A DNA stretch of 64,000 bases from Flaccisagitta enflata (GCA_965153355.1 OZ231126.1:50840001-50904000); one strand, 5' to 3'; counted from the first letter of the stretch, positions 1-12,381 are shown. The notes: generated by a model not told the origin, from the sequence alone. Program-made: numbers and translations.

Positions 1-169
1 AATCTTTTTCACATGTTACTACTAGAGTAATATGAAGCGTGTTTGTTTTCATCAATTTTTAGTTATGATATATTAGATTGAGGTCTGAAACTTGGTCCCA
101 GAGTTCAATAACAGTTTCTTTTATATTGTAAGTGAAAGTTTGAAATGTGAAAGTCAATTTATACTGCAA

Positions 170-480
170 ACAGGGTCTCCAGGGTCCAGTGTGCCATCCG
201 GCCAATCCCCCTCCCCGTCCTTCTCTCCCATCCTCTTCCCCCGTCCCCGCTCCCCATTTTCCCCGCCCGTCCCTCTCACCCGTCTTCTTCCCCGTCCCCG
301 CTCCCCATTCCCCCCCGTCTTTCTCCCCCGTCCTTCTCTCCCATCCTCTTCCCCTGTCCCCGCTCCCCATTTTCCCCGCCCTTCCCTCTCACCCGTCTTC
401 TTCCCCGTCCCACGCCCCCGGCCCTTTCTATCCTCACAACTTCCGCCTCTTCATTCGTGCATTCATCACCTCCGCCCATT
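170..480. repeat. C-rich pyrimidine tract with an internal duplication
   Basis: The block TTCTCTCCCATCCTCTTCCCC .. CCCCGCTCCCCATTTTCCCCG occurs twice, about 111 bases apart. The minus strand has many G runs. Open frames here are low-complexity shadows. Confidence 0.7.
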
Positions 481-549
481 TTCTTTCTTCTTGTACGGTA
501 TTTCTCTCACTGCAAAATCATATCAGACGTTAACAAATCAACACTTTTT

Positions 550-1753
550 AGTCGCGTGCACGCGACTCTAAAACCCGCTCCGTCGGTCTGTCGGTTGGTC
601 GGTCGGTCGGTAACACTTAGCTTTTTTGCGTCGTTTTTGGTCATTTTGGGTTATCTGGAGTTATTTTGAGTCATTTTAAGTCCTCTGTAGACTTACTCTA
701 AGTCTGGTCTAAGTCTGGTCTAAGTCTGCTCTAAGTCTGGTCTAAGTCTGGTCTAAGTCTGGTCAAAGTCTGGTCTAAGTCTGGTCTAAGTCTGGTCTAA
801 GTCTGTTCTAAGTCTGGTCTAAGTCTGGTCTAAGTCTGGTCTAAGTCTGGTCTAAGTCTGATCTATGTCTGGTCTAAGCCTGGTCTAAGCCTGGTCTAAG
901 TCTGGTCTAAGTCTGGTCTAAGTCTGGTCTAAGTCTGGTCTAAGTCTGGTCTAAGTCTGGTCTAAGTCTGGTCTAAGTCTGGTCTAAGTCTGGTCTAAGT
1001 CTGGTCTAAGTCTGGTGTAAGTCTGGTCTAAGTCTGGTCTATGTCTGGTCTATGTCTGGTCTAAGTCTGGTCTAAGTCTGGTCTAAGTCTGGTCTAAGTC
1101 TGGTCTAAGTCTGGTCTAAGTCTGGTCTAAGTCTGGTCTAAGTCTGGTCTAAGTCTGGTCTAAGTCTGGTCTATGTCTGGTCTAAGTCTGGTCTAAGTCT
1201 GGTCTTAGTCTGGTCTAAGTCTGGTCTAAGTCTGGTCTAAGTCTGGTCTAAGTCTGGTCTAAGTCTGGTCTAAGTCTGGTCTAAGTCTGGTTTAAGTCTG
1301 GTCTAAGTCTGGTCTAAGTCTGGTCTAAGTCTGGTCTAAGTCTGGTCTAAGTCTGGTCTAAGTCTGGTCTAAGTCTGGTCTAAGTCTGATCTATGTCTGG
1401 TCTAAGTCTGGTCTAAGCCTGGTCTAAGTCTGGTCTAAGTCTGGTCTAAGTCTGGTCTAAGTCTGGTCTAAGTCTGGTCTAAGTCTGGTCTATGTCTGGT
1501 CTAAGTCTGGTCTAAGTCTGGTCTAAGCCTGGTCTAAGCCTGTTCTAAGTCTGGTCTAAGTCTGGTCTAAGTCTGGTCTAAGTCTGGTCTAAGTCTGGTC
1601 TAAGTCTGGTCTAAGTCTGGTTTAAGTCTGGTTTAAGTCTGGTTTAAGTCTGGTTTAAGTCTGGTTTAAGTCTGGTTTTAGTCTGGTTTTAGTCTGGTTT
1701 TAGTCTGGTTTTAGTCTCTGTCTCGCACGCGACTTATAGGTGTTGGCCTTGTT
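550..1753 (+). repeat. HE family A repeat with an 11-bp array
   Basis: The hairpin AGTCGCGTGCACGCGACT (550-567) is followed by a GGTC/GTCC block. The far-end motif GCACGCGACT (1725-1734) precedes TATAGGTGTTGGCCTTGTT. The array in between gives the element its 1.2-kb size. Confidence 0.8.
690..1716 (+). repeat. 11-bp tandem array (GGTCTAAGTCT), about 93 copies
   Basis: Nearly all units are GGTCTAAGTCT. Variants cluster: a GATCTATGTCT unit recurs exactly 528 bases apart (857 and 1385), 48 whole units. The last units change stepwise to GGTTTAAGTCT and then GGTTTTAGTCT. Confidence 0.95.
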
Positions 1754-1779
1754 AAAGGGATATTTCATTTTTCATCCAA

Positions 1780-2640
1780 AAACAGGCAACCTCAAGCAAA
1801 AAAAGAGTTGAACATACAGCTGAGCTTCCCTAGAGTGCATTTCAAGACGCTGAGTAAAATAATGCCTTATCGGAAAAAAAGTCGAAGTCTAGGCCTTCCA
1901 ATGAAATTTATAGGGTAAGTAAATTGGATAATTCTCTTTCATTTTGCGCCAAGCAGAATGCTCTACGACAAATATTTTTTGCGTGATGATTTTTTAAAGA
2001 TTTATTCATGAAAAATTCATATTGAATTTTTTTCAATTTTCTTTCATTTTGTGTAGGATCAATAAAGGAGCGTATCTGAGAACATGTTCATGAGCATAGC
2101 TGCTTATCTGTGAGGGTGATTTAGAGCATTTTAGCTCATTTAGCTCACTTAGCTCAGTCTTTTTTTTTTTTATTTCAAATGCAATGAATGAGCAAATCTA
2201 TTGATCGGGAAAAAAGTTGAAGTCAGTCTTCGACTCTTTTGACATATTTGAGAGAAACATGGTTTTCATTTTCTTATGGGAAAGTTGGGGCTCTCGATCA
2301 ACTGATTGAGGCCTCCAATGAAGTTGATGGAGTAAGTAAATTTGATAATTCTCTTTCATTTGGCGCCAAGCAGAATACTCTACTACAAATATTTTTTGCA
2401 TTATGATTTTTTAAAGATTTATTTACGAAAAATTCAAATTGAATTTTTTTATATTTATTGTGATTTTAAGTAGGATCAATAAAGGAGTGTATTTATGTTT
2501 GTTTGAGCATGCAAATACAAGAAAACAGCATAGCTGCTCATCTGGCAGGGTGCTTTTGAGCATTTTAGCTTATTTAGCTCATTTAGATTAATCTTTTTTT
2601 CTGATTTCAAATTCGATCAATGAATGAATATTTTTATACA
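1780..2640 (+). repeat. Satellite with TTCTCTTTCATTTTGCGCCAAG, about 430-bp units
   Basis: Two diverged units carry TCTTTCATTT.GCGCCAAGCAGAAT at 1937 and 2355, then ACAAATATTTTTTGC, ATGATTTTTTAAAGATTTAT and AGGATCAATAAAGGAG. A related piece is near 38180 (ACGCCAAGCAGAATTC). Confidence 0.65.
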
Positions 2641-2910
2641 TGTTTAAGCAAGTTAATACAAAACGGCATATCAGTGAGCATAGCAGCTTATCTGTGAGGG
2701 TTTTTTTAAGTATTCTAGCTCATTTAGCTTGTTTAGCTTAGTTTTTTTCCTGATTTTCAATAAGATCAATATATAAATGTTTTGATTAAGCATGCAAATA
2801 CAAGAAAGGATGTCAGTGAGCATAGCTGGTTGTTCAGTTGATTGATTTTGAGAAGTTGAGCTCCTCTAGTTCATTTGGCTCAGTCCTATTTTTCTCTGAT
2901 TTTCAGTGCA
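2520..2910 (+). repeat. About 125-bp tandem repeats (GAGCATAGCTGCTTATCTG)
   Basis: CATAGC(T/A)GCT(T/C)ATCTG followed by TTTTAGCT(C/T)ATTTAGCT occurs near 2095, 2528, 2677 and 2818. The last three are spaced about 130-150 bases. Confidence 0.6.
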
Positions 2911-2989
2911 ATCAATACATGCAATTGCTCTAGATTTAATCTAACAAATAAAAAGATATACAGTGACTGAAAACAAAAACTTGGTGAAA

Positions 2990-3270
2990 AATGATCAATG
3001 CTTACGACTTTTTTCCTCGCGGCGACAGCCGCCATTACTGGTAGTGAAGCTGCCATATTGTGGATATCTAGAAATAACTACTCTCTCATGGGACAGGTTG
3101 TATGACTTATTAGGGGTTGCAGTGTGATGATACTACACTGTATATCATACATTGAAGATTTCTTTTCCATGATGGATACTTGAAATAAAACCCATCAGAT
3201 ATGGGATATGGGTTCCCAACTTTCCATACAGCTAAGACTTCCCTGCATGTGAACTCATATCTGATGTGAT
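2990..3270. other. No gene; dispersed segment only
   Basis: TTACGACTTTTTTCCTCGCGGCGACAGCCGCC (3001) recurs in part at 38558 (ACGACTTTTTTCCTACGGCGATTAGCCGCC). Nothing else recognised. Confidence 0.5.
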
Positions 3271-3702
3271 AAATGGAAAACTAGGAGTGATGCGCGTAGT
3301 AACTAGTCAGTGAGGGCTCACAAGGCCCTCTTCCATATCTTTGGTTTGGGTATAGTGAGGGATGTTGTTCCACCTGTCATACTACTCAGTACCTTGGATC
3401 AGAATGTCCGGCGGTCGCATTAAGCTTGACCTCGATTCTATCCTTCAGGGGTATGGTTTCTTAACAATGTTACCCTCGGGTGATTTGTTGAATTTTGGTA
3501 ACTCTGGTGGCAACAATTAGCCCTTATCTATTTTGGTAAGCATTAGTGTTTTGGGTTAGACTCAGAATGGATGTTTGCTAAGTTAGTTTTGCTAAATGGA
3601 AAACTAGGAGTGATGCGCGTAGTAACTAGTCAGTGAGGGCTCACAAGGCCCTCTTCCATATCTTTGGTTTGGGTATAGTGAGGGATGTTGTTCCACCTGT
3701 CA
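3270..3702 (+). repeat. 325-bp satellite, array 1
   Basis: GGAAAACTAGGAGTGATGCG starts at 3273 and 3596, 323 bases apart. The same unit forms an array at 56170-57080, about 53 kb away. Confidence 0.8.
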
Positions 3703-3960
3703 TTAGTCGCTTGCTAAGCGCTAGCTAAGCGGCTCTACAAGAGGGAAGGAAGGAAAGAAAGAGGGAAGGTCGGTAGCGCGAAAAAATTTGGATGACGCGA
3801 TTAGGCCGAAAGATTGATTTCTTGGTCCCTGCCCAGCCACATTCAGCCCCCGCCCACCCACACACTTCCCCTGTCCACCCGTATTACTGCTCCTGCTCAG
3901 TGCCCACCTGCCAGCTACTACTTATTGGCCGTGTATTATCGATCCACTGTAGGCCGACCT
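3703..3960 (+). repeat. Degenerate HE-like repeat
   Basis: TAGTCGCTTGCTAAGCG and GCTAAGCGGCTCTACAAGAG form a longer hairpin at the point where the 325-bp satellite stops. Further on are CCCCCGCCCACCC and TTGGCCGTGTATTA, as at HE far ends. Confidence 0.4.
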
Positions 3961-4810
3961 TTCTCATTACCTCAGAGGGCACTTTTAGGCCAAAAATGGA
4001 GAAACAAAAAACGCCAAACCTAATCTTTAGGGTATATATTTGATATTAACCAGCCATAGAATGATACCTTGACCGGAAGTAGGTGCCCACTATGTAATCG
4101 CCTGGACTCTGGCTCTGGAAGCTGAGATGGCCAATTTTGTCAAAATCAAGAAATAAAAAAAATGAACCAAGTATGGCTGAAATAGAGGGGTAATGGTTAG
4201 TATGTAAAATACCAATCACAATTTTGGCCGATTTTTTATTTGAGGGGGGGGTAACAGCGCTCTAAATTGGCTTGGTCAGGCTTATTTCAATCAAAATAAG
4301 GGGGGTCAGTGGCCTTATTATTTTTTTAAACCATAGTACACCCAAACATTAAGACAATATTATTACTGAAATATGTAGAGGAAACTCTAAGGTTTCATAA
4401 TCAGGTTTCATTATAATTGTACCTCTCATAGTTTTGCGGCAATACTAAATAATGCGTTTTTTAAAAATCAATGAGTAACTTTCCATTGTAATCCTATGGA
4501 AGGGGGAAGAGCAAAAAATACAGTTTTATTTTTTTTTACCTATGTACACCCAGGACTTAAGATATTTTTTTTTGTCAATTCTTACCTTTTGGTGATGGCC
4601 TACAAGGGACTGGTTTCCATTTTTTTGTACCTCTCACCATTTTGGGGAAATAGCACCTTGCTACTTTCCCCTATCTCAAGAGGGCATTTTGAAAATCTGC
4701 TCCATTGGAATTTGTCTATTTTACCTCTACTATTAAAGAAACATTGTTTCTTATGAAAGTCAAGACTTGTTGCTAGTAGACCATACAATGTGGGATGAGA
4801 TAGTTATTGT
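3961..4810. other. No gene or repeat recognised
   Basis: A/T-rich sequence with short open frames only. It includes two T-runs and GTACACCCA near 4330 and 4546 (a possible worn duplication). Confidence 0.4.
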
Positions 4811-4819
4811 AAAAATTGT

Positions 4820-5315
4820 AGTGGAGGAGGAGGAGGAGGAGGAGGAGGAGGAGGCAGGGGCGGCTGCAAATCTTGTAAATCTATAATATTGGCCAAGCTT
4901 TGATCATCAAAAAGATGGTATTTATCAATGAGATTGGTTTGAAATTAACCTTGTGGAACTGTTGAAGGGAGGAGGAGGAGGAGGAAGAGGAGGAGGAGGC
5001 AGCGGGGGCAGCTGCAAATCTTGTAAATCTATAATATTGGCCAAGCTTTGATCATCTTAAAGATGATATTTACCAAAGGAGATTGGTTTGAAAGTAACCT
5101 TGTGGAACTGTTGAAGGGAGTAGGTGGAGGAGGAGGAGGAGGAGGAGGAGGAGGAGGAGGAGGAGGAGGTGGCGGCTGCAAATCATGTAAATCTATAATA
5201 TTGGCCAAGCTTTGTACCTCTAAAAGATGATATTTACCACAGGACATAGGTTTGAAAGTAACCTTGTGGAACTGTTGAAGGGAGGAGGAGGAGGAGGAGG
5301 AGGAGGAGAAGCAAG
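4820..5315 (+). repeat. About 150-bp tandem repeat with (GGA)n
   Basis: Three and a half units, each (GGA)n then GGCTGCAAATCTTGTAAATC, ATAATATTGGCCAAGCTTTG and CTTGTGGAACTGTTGAAGG. Unit starts are near 4862, 5009 and 5173. The GGA tract length varies between units. Confidence 0.85.
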
Positions 5316-5509
5316 AAGATGTCCGAGTATATTTATATATGACTAATCATGGGCAAGATTTTTGGATGCTTTTTATGAAAGTTTATGTAACTATGCTGTA
5401 AAATGCTTTTAAAGGCTTTTATCTCACCAATAGGGTGCAAATTTACAATGTTCAACGGAAAAGCACATGTAGTCTTAAAGAGATACTCTCTATTGGCTAA
5501 AATACCTCT

Positions 5510-6345
5510 TTTCAGGGTCCTTAGGGGCTCTTGAGGCTCTTACCAGCTAAAAGTATTGCTTGCTAGAACCTCTATTACGATGACAAGGTTAAAATTTACT
5601 GTAAACACCAAAAAAGAACCATGATTAAAAGCACAAAACCTAAAAAAATAGCCTCAAAAATTTGCTTTTATGATTTCTAGGGGTCCCTGGGGCCCATAAC
5701 ACCCAAAAATTTTGCCTGCTAGTACTTCTATCACATTATCAAAGATAGAATTTACATTACACAACAAAAAACCCATAATTATGAGCAAAAACCTCAAAAA
5801 TACCCTAAAAAAACAACTTTTATGGTTTCTAGGGGCCCCTGGGGCCCATAACACCCAATAATTTTTCTTGCCAGAACCACTATCACATTAACAAGGCTTG
5901 AATTTACAGTAAACACTAAAAAAACCTATGATTTTAAGCACTAAACCCTAAAAATAGCCTAAAAAACCTACTTCTACAGTCTCTAGGGGCCCCTGGGGCC
6001 CATAACACCAAAAAATTTAGCTTGCTAGAACCTCTTTCACATTAACAGAGATAAAATTTTAAGTACACAACAAAAAAATTATAATTATATGCAAAAAAAA
6101 CAGAAAAAAGCTTCAAAAACCTACTTTTACGGTCCCTAGGGGCCTCAAGGGCCCTCACCACCGACAATTCTTTCTTGCTAGGGCCTCTATCACCTTTATA
6201 GGGTTGAAATTTACCATAAACAACCAAGATAAGACATGATGATAGTCAAAAAACCCTGAAATTCCTCAGAAACCTACTTTTGGGGCCCTTTGGGGCCCCT
6301 GGGGCCCTTAAAGCTGGATATTTTTGCTTGCTAGGGCATCTAGTA
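5510..6345 (+). repeat. About 153-bp satellite, six copies
   Basis: GCTTGCTAGAACCTCTAT-type starts recur near 5558, 5713, 5864, 6020, 6173 and 6325. Each unit has a GGGGCCC(C)TGGGGCCCATAACACC segment and an AACCTA(A)AAATAG segment. The G/C block makes a local palindrome. Confidence 0.85.
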
Positions 6346-6663
6346 CACTCACAGGGTTGAACTGTGCAAAAAAAATTAGGTTAGAAGCTACCAGAGGTTT
6401 TGAGAAAGGTTCGCCTAAAAAAGCCCACTGTGCGATCGAATTAACGTTATGCCTTGTTTTCTTTTACTTCTCACCATACATAGATATCGTTGCACCGGTC
6501 TGCCTCCGTCTGTCTCTATCTGTCTCTCTATGTTTCCCCTCCCACCTCCAGGTCGTCTCCATTCTTTCCCTGGACGTCGCTGCAGCGTTACAGCGGCGTC
6601 ATGACCTCACCCACAGCAGCAGTAGCAGCAGCAACAGTAGCTGCAGCGACAGACATTTTTTAA
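6346..6663. other. No convincing gene
   Basis: An open frame of 115 codons crosses this stretch and ends at the (CT)n tract. It has no recognisable motif and ends in Ser-rich AGC repeats. Confidence 0.3.
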
Positions 6664-6676
6664 CAAAATAGTCTCT

Positions 6677-6768
<92 letters not shown>
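6664..6768. repeat. (CT)n microsatellite
   Basis: About 45 uninterrupted CT units. Confidence 0.95.
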
Positions 6769-6907
6769 TTTACCCTGGTTTCATTGCTGCGGCTGAAAAC
6801 TGCTGGCAGCTGCGCTTCTCTCACGATCTTACAACTTTCATTGAGAAACTGGCTGCGTTCACACTTGATTCAAGTTGATGGCAAAAAGTAGAAGAAATCA
6901 AAATCAA

Positions 6908-7163
6908 AACCTGAGAGGACAGATATCAGGCCTGAGAGGACAGATTTCAAGCCTGAGAGGACAGATTCAAGGCTTGAGAAGGCAGATTTCCGGTCTGAGA
7001 GGGCAGATCAGGCTCGATAGGGCAGATTTCAGGCCTGAGGGGGCCTAGGGGGAAGATTGGACAAACGGACAAACGAACGAACGGACGAACGGACTGACGA
7101 AAGAAAATCCCCTGAGTTCTATAGGACTTCGCCCCCTTTGGGGCCGCTGCCCAAAAAGGTCTA
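6908..7163. mobile_element. 21-bp-repeat foldback, truncated
   Basis: Six or more 21-bp units of the CCTGAGAGGACAGATTTCAGG type precede a GACGAACGGAC block and the closing ACTTCGCCCCCTTTGGGGCCGCTGCCC. The opposite half is missing. Confidence 0.65.
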
Positions 7164-7212
7164 GCAAGCAATTGGGTAAATGGGGAGGAACCGCCGATAA
7201 ACACCGACTATC

Positions 7213-7260
7213 TGATCGACCGAACGATATAGCGAGTTATAGAGTCGCGTGCACGTTTCT
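7213..7260 (-). repeat. HE-A hairpin-end fragment
   Basis: GACCGAACG, then TTATAGAGTCGCGTGCACG and TTTCTAAAAA: the hairpin end only. It lies just after a truncated 21-bp-repeat foldback. Confidence 0.5.
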
Positions 7261-7337
7261 AAAAATGGTTGTTGACGTTTTTGAGTCAGAAATACAGTCG
7301 AATCACGTTCAAGCGAATACAATTGTAACGTGGTATA

Positions 7338-8025
7338 CACTTTTTTCTTTTTATAAGCACGCTCCTTTTTTGGCTGAGGCTGAGCGTGCTTAGCAAAATC
7401 TCATTTTCCAGGCTGAAATGTGCTTAAATGCGTGCTTATCATTTATCAGTAATTAATTATCCTATTAAGTACAGAAAACAGTAATGCATAGAGTATTGTG
7501 TAGTATAGAATATAGTATAGAATACAGTAATGAATGTATTTGGTCTAAGAAAATATACAGTATCTTTCATTGACGTTGTGCTACTTTCATATAAACCATG
7601 GGATGAGATTAAAATCATGGTTTGATTTAAATTTTTTTAGATTTTTGGTGTTATTTATTATCACGCCATATTTTTCTTTTGAGGTGGCCCTTGTTACAGC
7701 AATAAATTTATATTAACAAAAGTATCTAAGCAATGATATTCTTAGATGTTATTAGAAATTTAATTATTTCTATCAGTATCAAAATCCTGAATATACTGAC
7801 AGACGGATATTATAGTTGATTTTAAATTCTATCAAAATTTCCATTGGTTTTTGTGAAATTCCTACCAAAAATGCAAAAAAATTAGCATATTTTCGGAAAA
7901 TCACCAAAAATTTTTTTCGAATTGAAAATCTCAGCCTGGAGCGTGCTTAGCAATGTGCTTAAATTTTCTCAATATCTGAGGCTGGGCGTGCTTATAAACG
8001 AGGTGCTTATAAAAAGAAAAAAGTG
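7338..8025. mobile_element. TA-flanked MITE 1 with GTGCTTA subterminal repeats
   Basis: The ends CACTTTTTTCTTTTTATAAG (left) and its inverse complement (right) are flanked by TA at 7336-7337 and 8026-8027. Subterminal GTGCTTA/TAAGCAC motifs recur in both arms, with GGCTGA(G/A)-type spacers. The 500-bp middle is A/T-rich and has no coding capacity. Confidence 0.8.
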
Positions 8026-8082
8026 TACCTATTTCAAGAGAATTTACGAGCTCCTTAGAGTTCGATTGAAAACAATGTTTAT

Positions 8083-8250
8083 GTCGCGTGTTATTGTTAT
8101 AACACACTTTGTCGGTATGTCGGCCGGTTGTCATACTTTTTCTGCATTTCCAGGATTTTTTTTCACTGACTTGACCCAGGTACTCTAGCGACCTTCTTTA
8201 TAATTGCCCCTACCCACCTACACGGGATTGGGATTGCCGTGTGCGGCAAA
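8083..8250 (+). repeat. Worn HE-A copy
   Basis: GTCGCGTGTTATTGTTATAACACACTTTGTCGGTATGTCGG at the left, then CCCCTACCCACCTACACGGGA and TTGCCGTGTGCGGC at the right. These resemble the parts of an HE-A element in order. Confidence 0.35.
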
Positions 8251-8260
8251 CTGTATTCAT

Positions 8261-8391
8261 TTGTAGGAGTGTGGAAGCGGTCGATTTTCATGCCGCTTCC
8301 ACCGCTTCCGCTTCCATGATATAGTTCAAATATTAGTAGCTATCCCACCCACCAAAATGGAAGCGGTCAATCGCTTCCACATCCCTACTTG
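8261..8391. mobile_element. Small foldback with TAGGGATGTGGAAGCG-type ends (possibly hAT MITE)
   Basis: GTAGGAGTGTGGAAGCGGTC at the left is paired with the inverse complement of GTAGGGATGTGGAAGCGATT at the right. The inside repeats GCTTCC(A/G)C motifs. The end is hAT-like, but an 8-bp target duplication is not convincing (TTCATTTG versus CTTGTTTG). Confidence 0.45.
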
Positions 8392-8399
8392 TTTGTATT

Positions 8400-9130
8400 A
8401 CCTTTCTTGTTTTGCCTTCGATCATAATGTTACAATGAGACGCATCATATTGCGCGATGTCATCAGCAGATATCGGTCTAAGTGGTGGGGCAGGTGGTTG
8501 AGTAACTACAGAGAAATTAAGGCAATTAATGAAAGGTTAACTTTAAATGAATTACATTTGAACATAACCAGTATCTGTTTTTCTTTCATTTGAAATAACA
8601 CAACAAGGCCAAGGGCAGAGCATGCCTACGACACATCATCCTATTCTTACATTGCTCCGGTCACACTTAATAGATATACTGAGTATGCAACGATCCATGG
8701 CAAGACAGATGAGTCATAACTGAAAGGTGAAGGCGTGCATAAAAGAATAAAGAACAAAGAAGGGTAACATGATCATGGTTGGCCAACTGACAGATTAACA
8801 GACTGGCAAGCTCAATGCCCTCATATGGAAATGGGAGGACGCATCAAAGACTTGAATTCGATTACCTTTTCCTTTGTTGTATTAAAAGGATCTGCACACC
8901 GTTACCGGCCTTACTGGTCCTCCTTCGGAATTGAAACAAAAGAAAAAAGTGACATCATAAAAGTTTTTGTTCAAGAATCTGAATTCGTTGGTGATCAGTT
9001 TTTATTGAACGACGACCCTTAATTGGGCGAGCAGGAAAAAGAGAGACAGAGACAGAGACCGAGACAGAAAGACAGAAAGGCAGATAAACAGAAAGGAAAA
9101 AATAACGAAGTAATATCAATATAAGAAAAT
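8400..9130. other. No gene or repeat recognised
   Basis: Short open frames of 65-78 codons without known motifs. GACAGA(G/A) runs begin at 9044. Confidence 0.3.
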
Positions 9131-9137
9131 AAGAAAA

Positions 9138-9424
9138 ACAAGTGACGCGGGGACACAATATCGTTGCGGACGGGTGGGCAGGGGCATCCAACCCCCAGCC
9201 TCACTATAACCCCACACCGAACCACTCCTGCTACGCACTCACACACACACACCCCACACAATAAACCTAACTAAAGCGTATATGAAGTATCATAAAAGCG
9301 CGTTTTTCGAGTTGTCAACCCGAGCGTGACAGACCAACAGACCAACGGACGGGCGGACGGACAGACCAACGGAGGGACAGACCAACGGACGGACAAAGCC
9401 TCTTATAGAGTTGCGTGTCCACAA
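9138..9424 (-). repeat. HE family B copy
   Basis: Far end AACAAGTGACGCGGGGACAC, then GTTGCGGACGGGTGGGCAGGGGCATCCAACC. Hairpin end GGACAAAGCCTCTTATAGAGTTGCGTGTCCACAAC. It directly abuts the (AAAG)n tract. Confidence 0.8.
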
Positions 9425-10180
<756 letters not shown>

Positions 10181-10630
10181 AAACGTGCTTTAAATTTCGC
10201 TCCCAGACTGATTTATGAACGCATAAACATAAAATTCATGCGTTTGACTGGAATGCCACCCTTCAAAGGGCATTCCGACGTTATGTTGTTTGAATTAATA
10301 TTTAACTAGCTTTATAAAGTATTGAATTCATTCTTGTTGTAGCGCGAGCATTTCTCAAAATTTCAATCTCGCAGGCATCACTCATAGGCAGTAACTTTAA
10401 TCATCTTTATAATTTTTTTCATAATATATGTATTTATTCATTAAAATGTGTTTACACAATACTCATTCCTTACACTCAATAAATGGTTCCATATCTCCAC
10501 CAATCCTACCATGAACAGGGCCAATTGATGGGTTGCGATCATTTATGTCTTTTGGATTGTTGCATCATTTGAGGATAGAAGTTACCTGTCACTCAAACCT
10601 GGGCCGTAAACCCCTTCCCATCTCATAGAA
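10181..10630. other. No gene or repeat recognised
   Basis: A/T-rich sequence between the (AAAG)n tract and a foldback element. Confidence 0.3.
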
Positions 10631-10633
10631 AAC

Positions 10634-11175
10634 AGGTCGCCCAAGGACAATATGTGGTCAGCGATACCCGTTGCCCTGCTTTGGTGAATTGGAGCGAGAG
10701 GAAGCAGGGCAGTGGCTCCAAAAGGGATGAAGTCCTGTAGAACACAGAGGGACTTTCGTTCGTCCATCCGTCCGTCCGTTTGTCCGTCCATCTGTCTCCC
10801 CCAGGCTCTCTCAGGTCTGAAATCTGCCCGATCACGCCTGAAATCTGCCCTATCAGGCCTGAAATCTACCGTCTCAAGCATTGAATCTGATTGAGAGGGC
10901 AGATTTGAGGCCTGAGAAGACAGATTGCAAGCCTTAGGGCAGATTTCAGGCCTGAGAGGGCCGATTCAAGGCTTGAGAGGGCAGATTTCAGGTCTGGGAG
11001 GGTAGATTTCAGGCCAGATAGGGCAGATTTCAGGTTTGACAGGGCAGATTTCAGGCCTGAGAGGGGCTGGGGGGATGGACGAACGAACAAACAGATAAAC
11101 GGACAGACGGACGAACAAAAGTCCCCCTGTGTTCTACAGAACTTTGTCCCCTTCGGGACCGCTGTCCAATAAAAA
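10634..11175. mobile_element. 21-bp-repeat foldback copy
   Basis: AACAGGTCGCCCAAGGACAA opens. GAAGCAGGGCAGTGGCTCC, a GTCC-rich block and 21-bp CAGGCCTGAAATCTGCCC units follow. The units reverse direction near 10890, and the element closes with GGACTTTGTCCCCTTCGGGA-like sequence and CCGCTGTCC. Confidence 0.7.
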
Positions 11176-11765
11176 GGCGGGATTTTGAACTCCTTTTCTC
11201 CCTATTTCATTATGAGAAATGTAGCGACTGGTGGCTCAGGTTTTACACCATGTAAGATGGTGTAGGTATCCAGAGATTATAGAGGAACTGAGCACATCAA
11301 CTCATTTTTTTTTTGTTTTACATGTATTTGACATGATCAGTAGACAGACCGAATAACCTCTTAACATACTCCGAAGCCCCCGTTCAAATTAGAATTAATG
11401 CTTTAATCTGAATAAGCGTACATGCTAAAGATGTTTTGATAAAACTGCATTGTTTTTTGCACTCATTTCCAATAATGCAGATACAATAATACATTTTATA
11501 TTTCAACTCTCGATTTACCTTGACAGTGTCAAGTTGACACATCTCGTCTTCGGTTAATTCTCATTATCGCCATCGTATCATCATTTTCAAGTAATTCCTT
11601 TTAATGAGCTTAAAAATGAAAGAGGCATTGCTAGTGTTTCAATTGCGAGTTTACGACTACGCCAGTGATTGTAGTGATTATACCGGTCGGTCCGCATGTC
11701 CGTCGTTTGATCAATTGGCCGCATCGTCAACGAGTCAAACAACTAATTCGTGTCACTTGCTTACA
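11176..11765. other. No gene or repeat recognised
   Basis: A/T-rich; includes TTGACAGTGTCAAGTTGACA (11519), a short palindromic patch. Confidence 0.3.
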
Positions 11766-11770
11766 TTTTT

Positions 11771-11967
11771 AGTCGCGTGCTACGCGACTCTACACCCCGC
11801 TTTGTCGGTCCGTTGGTCCGTCCGTCCGTCCGTCCGTCACACTTTACTTTTTCGGCGTTAATGGGGTTTTTGGCCTTACTGCTCCTGCCCAAATGCTCCG
11901 TTGACCTCAATTATGGCCCCTGCCCACCCGCACGCGACTGGGGTAGCCGTGTATCCGGCCTTGTTTA
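11771..11967 (+). repeat. HE family A copy, compact and complete (197 bp)
   Basis: The hairpin AGTCGCGTGCTACGCGACT is at 11771 and the far-end GCACGCGACT at 11930-11939, followed by GGGGTAGCCGTGTATCCGG and CCTTGTTT. It is the best reference copy: GTCCGTCC block, CCTTACTGCTCCTGCCCAAA and GGCCCCTGCCCACCC in order. Confidence 0.85.
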
Positions 11968-11991
11968 GTTTTGCAATCCATTGAAGTTTTC

Positions 11992-12163
11992 ACTCGCGTG
12001 AAAGCGACTCTTTAACCCACTGTGTCTCTTGGTCGGTCTGTTCGTCATTTTTTGTTTTTTGTTTTTTGTTTTTTGTTTTTTGTTTTTTGTTTTTTGTTTT
12101 TTGTTTTTTGTTTTTTGTTTTTTGTTTTTTGTTTTTTGTTTTTTTGTTTTTGTTTTTTTTTTG

Positions 12164-12195
<32 letters not shown>

Positions 12196-12381
12196 TCTGT
12201 TTGTTTTTGTTTGTTTTTGTTTGTTTCTTTTGTTTTTGTTTTTGTTTTTGTTTGTTTTTTTAGTTTGTTTTTTGTTTTGTTTTGTGTAAATGGGCGTTTT
12301 TGGCATCACTGCTCCCGCCCAAATTGTTCACCCTGTAAATAGTAGTTAGTTTCTTTTAGAAGCCGTGTATCTGGCCTTGAT
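11992..12381 (+). repeat. HE family A copy with (TTTTTTG)n inside
   Basis: A worn hairpin ACTCGCGTGAAAGCGACT opens and GGCATCACTGCTCCCGCCCAAA with GCCGTGTATCTGGCCTTG closes. The middle is a TTTTTTG array (12045-12147) and further T/G-rich repeats to about 12280. Confidence 0.7.
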
